DNA of 43,000 nucleotides. It comes from Cristatella mucedo (Eukaryota; Bryozoa; Phylactolaemata; Cristatellidae). Where the stretch lies: positions 2,992,001 to 3,035,000 of the forward strand of contig WPIO01000042.1 in NCBI GenBank assembly GCA_009760855.2, read 5' to 3'. Numbering within the stretch: position 1 is the first letter of the stretch; every line of letters starts with the position of its first letter. The position numbers were made by a program, and so were the translations under genes. Positions 25,101-34,200 of the stretch are shown here, one piece after another. Below the pieces are notes generated by a model. That model had not been told where the DNA came from, did not search any database, and saw only the letters and a list, made by a program, of their open reading frames with translations.

Positions 25101-28100
25101 GTGTTGCACCCACTGTAAGCAGCTGATTGCACAGGGCCAGAAGACGTCAAGCAGTGAGTTTTCAGAAGTCGACACGGGATGTCACAAATGCATGGGGCCA
25201 GCATAGATGTGGTATCGCCCGTCTAAGCAAGCCCAAACTGTTGCAATGTTGAGTAGCTGAAAGTAGGCCGAATTTACTGCGGAGCTGATGTGTTCGTGCT
25301 GTTCTCTCTCTCTCTCTCTTTCTATCTATCTATCTATCTATCTATCTCTTTCTCTCTGGGTTTTGCCGATAGTTTTTGATAGGTCCGAGTTTCGTGCCCA
25401 TCAATCATGTCTAAGTTAAAATTACACGTAGCCTTGTAGACTTACACATTTCAAAAGGATATTCATTTGGACACCGCTGTCACGTGAGTTGTTTCTGCCT
25501 TGTACAGCCGGTTCAGCTAATGTAATATGGCAGTGCCGACTAGTTTAATACAACTATTGATTAAAACGATAGAGCACTTGTCTAGTATCCCAATACAACT
25601 AACTGCATTGCTAGACTTGCCTAGATTGGCAGCAGCAGCGCTGAGGTCAGCATGGGCGCTCGAGAGCTAGAGCCGTGGAAGCAAGGTGCCCACGTGAGGC
25701 ACTCTCTGTGCGTAAGCCAAGACCGTCCTCGGGCGGTGCCATATCGGTGGGATGATGGGGGCGCCGACACTTCGTGTCTATATTCTGAGAGGGCGCTACC
25801 GTGGCCGCTTGTGGTCAGCGAGGTCAGCTTTGGCTGCATTGTGCGCTTCGCTTCGATCGTGCTTGATCTCTTCTGTTCCTGTAGGTCCACTTTTATCCGA
25901 AGCCTAAGCTGACGCTGCCCACGATGAAGTCGATGTTCCTGTACACGGCCAGCGAAGAGAGCGGTAGCCTCGACGGCTTTTTCATCAAAGACCTGCACGC
26001 TGACGTGAGTCCTGCATGCTGCAGGCCGCCAGTCACTCGCTGCCCTGCCCCGGAGGAGGGGGAAGGGAGGCTGATGAGGGAGGAGGGGAAAGGGGGGCTG
26101 ATGAGGGAGGAGGGTAAAGGGGGGCTGATGAAGGAGGAGGGTAAAGGGGGGCTGATGAGGGAGGAGAGGAAGGGGGGCTGATGGGGGAGGAGGGGAAGGG
26201 GGGCTGATGAGGGAGGAGGGGAAGGGGGGCTGATGCGAGCGCAAAAGCGAACAGGCTGCGTGGGTGCGTGTGCGAGGCGCTGCCTCGCTGCAAAGTCGAT
26301 GCATGACTCGTGCTCTTTTTTTTCTATCCTTTTGTATGTCGACGCGATCAGAAGCCAGCAGCGGACAAGACGTGGACGGTGCGCTTGGGCTCGACCAACC
26401 AGAGGATCCTAGCTGTGGCCATGAAGAAGCCCAACGGTGAGCCGAGGCCGACAGCGCAGCGCTCTAGCCGTCGCCGTCAGCGCAGCGCCCTGCTTAGTGA
26501 GGCTGGGGGGGGGGGGCTAAGGCTGCTACTGCCGCACTCATCCCTCTCCACGCCCTTAGAGCGCGCACCTCCGGCTGCCGCCTGCGGTGCCTGATCTGTT
26601 GTATGTGCCTGCAATGACAGGCTCCATTCGGAGGCCTTTGCTAGTCGAGGAAAGGCTTTGAGATTCCTTCGTCGTAAGTCGGCAGTCGCTGCTCGGTCAG
26701 CGGCACGTATCCGACGACGACGGGCATCACGGCCCGAGAGCAGCGCCAGAGGACGCAGCGCTGCGTCCTCTGTCCTCTGCCTTCCTCGTGTCGGCATCAC
26801 CTGCTTCTCTGCTCCTCCGCTTCGCTGTCGCTTACCTATCGTCAAGCCTCTTTTCCCTCTAGACTGTGCCTGTGCGAGCTGCCACGCGGATCGTCCTTTA
26901 GGAATTATGATGGTTGACAGCAATGGAGCTCAAGTGTCCAGCTCGTAGGGCATTTCCTGTGACTCACTATATTTTATAATTAATCTTGATTGTATACGTA
27001 GTGCCAAGCGAATTTCCTTTGGCATTTGGTAGCATGAAAGTCGGCGATATATGTTGTGTGGTGATGTCGCCTACTGCTCGGCGTTAGTTTCGGCGCACGT
27101 GGGCATTCATGCATACGCTCGCTGTCCTGCACTTGCAGGCGCATGCACGCACGTGCATGTGTGCACACCCACGCACGTGCTCGCACACTAAAAAGCTTTA
27201 AAAGTTGGTTGGGGCATGCCCAATGCAGAGAATGCTTAGGCAAACCATGTGCAGTTTTGTCATAAATGTCGCCCACTTGGTGCAGCCATCGTTCGATGTT
27301 GTGCAAGGACCGGCAGTGGCTCGCACAGGATGTAAGCACACAGTTTCGGTCTAAAAAGAAAAGTGAAGTAAAGGTCAGCTGACTTAGCAGCCTCATTTTT
27401 TTTATTGGGGCAGAATAGCCTATCGCTTAGGCTTGCATGGAGCTGCATAGAATTTGCATTATGCTGGACTCGAACCTGTGATCCTGGTCTAGAAGTGCGA
27501 GCACCTTGCCTCTAGATCAGCGGCTCTCAACCTGTGGGTCGTGACCCCTTTGGGGCGTCGACCGACCCTTTCACACGGGTCGCCTAAGATCAACGGACAA
27601 TATGCATTTCCACATTTCGCACGCAGTAATTTTATGGTTGGAGTCACCACAACATGGAGAACTTGTATCAAAGGGTCTCGGCATAAGGAAGGTTGAAAAC
27701 CACTGCTCTAGGCTAAGACCTGTGTGTGCATGTCTAGTCAGGCTTTAAAGCTCAAGTCCGGCGGTGATCCAGCAATAGCCCCAGTGACACCGCTTCGCGC
27801 GACAAGCCTGTGTTGCACACTCCCACTTGCTCTACCCGACAGCGTCTCGCAGATACCGGCTTCTGAGTTGTTTATGTCTTCTGGGCTCTTAATCGAGGTC
27901 GTCGGCATGCCAGTGTAGATTAGGCTTGTTTTTAATACGAGCGATGCAGACCAACTCTGCTACCGCCACCAGTTTGAAGCATCCTTTGCTTGCGCGTCAC
28001 TTTGTAGAGCACGTCCACTCCCTGGGCAAGGCACTGGCCGACCGCAGCGTGCTGTACAAGTATGCTAATCCAAACCTCGTCGCTGTCGCCGTTGAGGGCG

Positions 28101-28165
28101 ACGACAAGAAGACCTCCAGTGAGTGAATGCCCTGTGCCTTGCTGAGCTGCCACCTATCGATCTTG

Positions 28166-28249
<84 letters not shown>

Positions 28250-31200
28250 CTGCGGCTGCTGCTTCTGCGGCTGCTGCTTCTACCGTGGCTAGCCCGTAAG
28301 CAGCCTGCGAGCGCTCTGCACACACCGCCCCCTCCCTCCCTTCCTTCCTCCCTCCCCCTGAATGTACTTGGCAATCGGTCGTCGGCAACGTGCAGTTTTT
28401 TGTCACGTGTTTTGTCCAAATCTTCGAACCAGAGCCTGGTTTTTTTTAAGCGCCTGTCTCGGTGCATGCGCTCGCCGCCGGCGGCCTTAACACTCGTGCC
28501 TACCTCGACTCTTTGCACAGAGTTTGTCAGCATCTACCTGATCGACGGCATCACTGGCAAGGTGGTGTTCCACTGCGAGCACAAGCGTACGAGCGGGCCC
28601 GTGCACGTGGTGCACTCGGAGAATTGGGTTGTGGTAAGTGCTCGCCTCGAGGTGCAGGCGACAGTGGTCGGTCTGGGCTGCTGCGTGCCCTGGCTGCAGC
28701 ACTGCTGCTGCCACCGAACGATGGCGTTGGGTGAGCTTTTGTTGCCGCTTTTTGTTGCCTTTTGTTGCGTAGTGAGGTTTGTAGCGACGAGCTGTGTGTG
28801 CAGTTAAACGAATTCCTAAGCGATGCCCCCTCCATTCCCACCTCCCGAAGAGTAATAATAATGATAATAACATACTTATAAAGCGCCCTCAGAGAACTCG
28901 ATCTCTTTCTAGGTGCTTGCATTTGCTGCGAAGGAAACACGAATCGAATGGTTAGTGATAGCATGCTCCATAAACAGCTAGAATAACGTAGTTAGGGGTG
29001 ACGTGAAAGGGTCACTATGCAAGTGAGGTTAGTGGCAGTAAGCACAGTGTCAGCACATAAGCACATAATGTTCGAATCACAGGGACCCAATAAATACTTT
29101 GATGAATAAGTGCATTTTAAATTTCTTTTTAAATGTGGTCAAGTCAAGAGATGTCGGGACACAAGTCTGGAGTGAGTTCTGGGCTTTGTGAGCATACGAA
29201 CTAAAGACACGGTTTCCAAAGGATTTAAGGTTTGTACGAGGTATAGGTAAACAATTAGATCCCGAAAAGCAAGTGGTACAATGCTTAGCCTGGTGGGGGA
29301 GCAGATGTGATAGGTAGGTTGGAGCCAAAGAATGAAGGGACCTCAAGTGAGCGACAAAACCTTGAAGTAGGTGCGATGCATGACTGGTCGCCAGTGCAGG
29401 TCGGCGACAGGTGGAGTCATGTGGCAACTGCAGCGCTCACGACAGGCAAGCCTAGCTGCCGAGTTTTGCACCAGCTGTAAGCGCCTGAGTGCACAGGCCG
29501 GTAGACCAGCAAGCAGTGAGTTACAGAAGTAAAGACGGGATGTCACAAATGCGCAGACCAACTTAGATGTGGTATTCCTGTCTAAACAAGCCGAATTTTA
29601 GCAATGCTATGTCACTGAAAGTAGGCAGACTTGATTGTGGAGCTGATGTGGTCGTCTAACGAGAGGTCACTTTGGAACATGACACCTAGATTTCGAGCTG
29701 ATTTAACAGGAGTTATGCTGGTAGAGCTTGTTTTGATTGTTAGCCTTTTCAATTTCTGAATCACACTTTTTTGCCCATAGCTAGTAATTTGGTTTCATCA
29801 TTCAATTTAAGAAAATTTGCTGCCATTCATTTGCGGATGTCATCAATACATGCAGCAAGGGAGTTGAGAGAATTCGACCTGCTGGAAGGCTGGGAGGGAT
29901 CAAAGCAAAGGTACAACTGAGCGTCATCCACATAGAAGTGAAACCTAGATTGTGCTTGGCAATCACATCGGCAAGAGGAAGAGTATAAACCGTGAAAAAA
30001 CCGAACCAAGCACGGACCTCTAAGGTACCCTATATGTCAGAGATTCCTCGGCTGATCTTTGTCCGTTTACATAAGTATTCTGGAGTTTCCCACTGAGATA
30101 GAACCTGAATCATTGAAATGCAGTGCCAGTAATGCCCAGTGAGGTGAGAGGTGCTCAAGAAGGACTTGGTGATCGACAGTATTAAAAGCTGCCGAAAGAT
30201 CGAGCAAAACAAGCAGAGATACTCTACCCATGTCTGCATTCCTAGGTAGGTCGTTGTACATCCAAAGCAGTGCTGACTCTGTGGATTGATTAGCTCTAAA
30301 ACCAGACTGGAACTTACTAGTAAGGTTTGAAGTTTCAATATATGAGTTCAGCATGTCTGCCACGACTCGTTTCAGTGTCTTTGATAGGAGTGCTAGAAGG
30401 GAGACTGGGCGGTAGTTGCTCAAATTCTCTTGGTCGAGTGTTGCTTACTTGAGTAATGGCCGGACTACAACCTTTTTGAAAAGTGCCGGGATGGTACAAC
30501 TGAGGGTAAAGACACATTTGTGATGTTAGTTGTAAATGGCAGCAGCAGATCAATGCATCGTAGAAGCAGGACAGTGGGAGTAGGGTCCATGGGACTAGTT
30601 CTCTTATTTGATTGGGATTTGAACTTCAGATGATTTCAGTAGTGACCTCCTTGAATGTACACAATGAGGTGCTGCGAGGAATTGAGGGAAAGCACTCCAC
30701 GGGGGATGCTGCTATCGTAGGGATGGACTCCCTCGATCTTGTCTATCTTCTGGACAAAGAAGCTAGATTGGTCCGGTACCAGAAAGGCACCCCGTCTGCT
30801 ACTTCCGCTGCTCCGTGATGGCCGCTAGGCTCTTCACGACCGCTGGGTTGCTGGCACAAGTCTTACTGCAGAAGGCAGTTCTTTATGGCTCATGGCTGCA
30901 AGTGGGCTGGCTGAATGCTGTTGTGGCTCTTCTGCTGTATAGCTGAGTTGAACTTTGCTGCTCTTCTCTGTACACTTTTGTGTCTAGTTGAGAAAGTGGC
31001 TCAGTAAAGGCTTTCCAGGCAGCGATTTTTAAACGTTTCTGGAGAAGGTTGCTTCCAATTTTTTTTTATTTTTTCTTTTGGTGAAGCCAGTGCCTAAGTC
31101 AGGAATTGATGTGGCTAAGCCTTTAACCTTAGTGGATATATTCGGGGGGGGAGGGGGTCACCTGAAGTTTTACTCTTCATCCCCAAAATTGCCATTTCCA

Positions 31201-34200
31201 CACAGCTCAGCAAGCCGATTGCTCACATGCTACATTCCAAATAACTTTTATTTACCTGATGCACCTGGGTTTGGCCCCAGAGATCCTATTGATGCAGGTT
31301 CCTCAAAGTTTTCGGCTATGCCACGCGTAAGGAAATAATAATTGTCATTAACATTGGAAGTGCTCGAGGTCCCAATAAATTTGTACGAAAACAATAGGTG
31401 AACAGAAAGCCGTGGTTGTGAGTACTGAAAAAGCCTACTAAGTATGGAAGAGATACCGTGAATACGTGCGGGTGCGTGCGTGTGTGTGCGCACGAGCTCT
31501 GGTGCCATACTAGAGCTCCCAGAGGGTCAAGGCTGAGTGTCAAGATCTTGAAGTGACTTACTGCACTTAATACCTGTAGGCCATTCTACTTGTCCAGCTT
31601 ACAGAGCAAATCTTGAAAGACAAGCACTTTTTCAATGTCAGCCTTAGGGCTGTTGAAAAGACCGAGGTGAATCAAAGAATCAAGGTGCCGGCTGGGAGCT
31701 GCAGCCCTTTAACGCTGCCTTCCATAATAGCTCTTCGGCTTCTGTCTCAGTGTCTGCTTACCTCACTTGGAGACAGATTCTCAAGCTGAGTGCGTCAGCT
31801 GTGCCATCTATCAGGCTTCGTAGTCCCTATCCGGTAAAACTCCCACAATAAGCTTACTTCCAAAAGTGCCTCATCTTTTTGGGAAGTCAAGAGCGTTGCA
31901 ATTGCATGCTGAGCGTGGCTATTAGACGTTGTGCGCCCGTTGTTGGCACTTGTTTGCAGTGCAGAAATGAAAAGAAGGGCAACCGGCACCGCCTGTGTCT
32001 TTGGCCTTTGGTATTATGGCTTCAGTGTCATTCCAGCACGGCAAAAATTCGTGAGGTAGTCGACTCTTGGAAAATAGCACGGAACGAAATGGAATGAGTT
32101 CATCCCGGGAAGTGGCGAGAAGGAGCTGATACCCGGATCTCTTGCTTTGGTACCTGCACGCTTTCCATTTGCCGATCCTTTTTTCGTCGTGGTCATGCTG
32201 CATTAGCTGAATTGTATAGTTCTCTCGAGAAGTTGGGCTGGTTTTTGTCTGGATATTGTACAGAAGTGCATTGGTTCACAGCTACAGGTAATTAGCATTT
32301 GGGCACAGCCAAATGCAGTGGCCTGCCCAACTTCGTTGGCCTGATTGTACTCCTCCCCCCCTTACTCTAGACAGTCGTGGCCTTCTTCAGTTTCGGTGAT
32401 GATTAGAGGGTAAATGAGCCTCAGTACTGGAAATAAACTTCATCAGTACTCGACTAGGCAGCCCAGCACTTCCCAGCAATGTTATTGAAATACGAAGAAA
32501 TGGAAGGGACTCCCTGGGGTAACGGTTTTGCCTCATACATGCTATGAACCCTCCAATCGTAGGTTTCTCCGGAAGGCTGCCCCAGCCAATCCCCCACGGG
32601 AAAGGTCGGCGGTTCTGCTACTCTTGCCATTAGGTTTTAAAGAGTTTTCTGGGTTTAACGGCATCTTGTGTACACCTATTTCATTATTTCAATATGTAAG
32701 ACCCGAGTGATCGCTAGCATGATGTAGGTAAGTCTTATGTAAAGACTGACAGGTAGACGATCCACTTCGTGAATGGGCTCGTAAAAACTTGCTTGTGCTT
32801 TTTTACGTGTACGTCGATTTTATCTCGCGATTCAACTAAGATCACCGCCAACTGCGGTGGTGTTAGGGGTGGTGCTGCGTTTTTTTTAATCTACATAATG
32901 ATAGCCTTGGTAGCCTTGGTATTTTCTGTTTGCGTCTCTTCGTGCAGGGGGGGGGGTCTGAATGCTACCTGGCCTCTTGTGCTGAAACCTGGAAGGATGT
33001 CGTGCCGCTGAGAGGCTGCCGGCACAGGCAGCTCGTACGCCTCGCCCAGCCTGTTGCTTTCGCCTTGGCCGCGGCGCAGCCGGTAATGGGGCCAGCGCTG
33101 ATTGCATGCAAAGAACATGCGGAGAGTCGGCTCGGAGTGCCAGTGCTGCACTGCTGCTGCTGCTGCTGCTGTAGTACACGTATTACAACGAGAAAAGCCG
33201 TCGCGAAGAGATCGCCGTGCTGGAGCTCTTCGAGGGCGCGACACAGGCCAATGCGACGGCCTTCTCCTCCTTTGCTGCTGCCAGCGTGAACCCTGTCGTC
33301 ATGAAGCAGGCCTACATTCTCGGCATGCCGGCCACGACGGCGTTGGCAGTCACCATAACAGAGAAAGGCATAACGAGCCAGAACGTGCTGAGTGGGTCTT
33401 AGTGTCGACCGGTCTCGCTGTCCTCGCGCTCTGCTGCACTGTCGTACGGTTTACGCCATTTTGGAAGCAATGTGCTAGGTGACAACGAGCTGCTGTCACG
33501 TGAAGCTTTTTCAGTGGCTAGCCCCCCCCCCCCCCTGAAGAGGCACCCTGCCACACGTGCACAGTTGTGCCGTCGAGTTGCCTGATTGCGTAGTGTCAGC
33601 CGTCCGCCCGTCGCGTTGCAGTTGCCAGGAAGACAGGCAGCCTCTTTGAATTGCCCAAGGTGCTCCTTGACCCCCGGCGACCTATCATACCGACAGCTGA
33701 AAGTCGGGACGAGGGCGTGCCGCCTTATCTGCCTGAGCTAGCTCTCAATCCTGAGAGTGCAATTAACTACAACCAGAGTGTGTTTTCTGTGAGAAATATA
33801 CACACATCGCCTGCCGGCTTAGAATCGACTTGCCTGGTCCTGGCATACGGCTTGGGTGAGTTGCGGCCCATTTTTTCCAGTACAGCTGCACTGGTAGTCA
33901 CCCGTAAGGTTTGTACCACTGTGCTGGAGACGTAGCCGCTATTCCGTAGCTGTAGCTGTGCGTTCGACCTTGCTTCGACTTATCTTTTTTTATCTCACGT
34001 TCTGTTCACTGCAGCAAATTGCATTGTCTGTAATCGGATTAAGGAACCCTATTTCCGTAATTGCTGCTTCACATGAAAAGTAGCGTTTGTGTTATTGCAG
34101 ATCTGTTCTTCACCCGCATCGCACCTTCGCGAATGTACGATGTGCTGAAGGACGACTTCGACTTCGTGTTTATCGGAGGTGTGACCCTAGCCATGATAAT

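Noticed and set aside
22404-26233. CRISPR-like arrays
   Set aside because: The repeats are head-to-tail minisatellites without unique spacers, in an intron-bearing animal gene.
25621-26304. 227-codon - strand frame with Pro/Leu repeats
   Set aside because: It is antisense to EMC1 exon 16 and to the G-rich tandem array; the repeat peptide is an artefact.
28127-28807. 226-codon + frame with a long Leu run, and antisense Ser/Ala-run frames
   Set aside because: These come from the intronic (CTG)n array and read through a confirmed EMC1 exon in the wrong frame.
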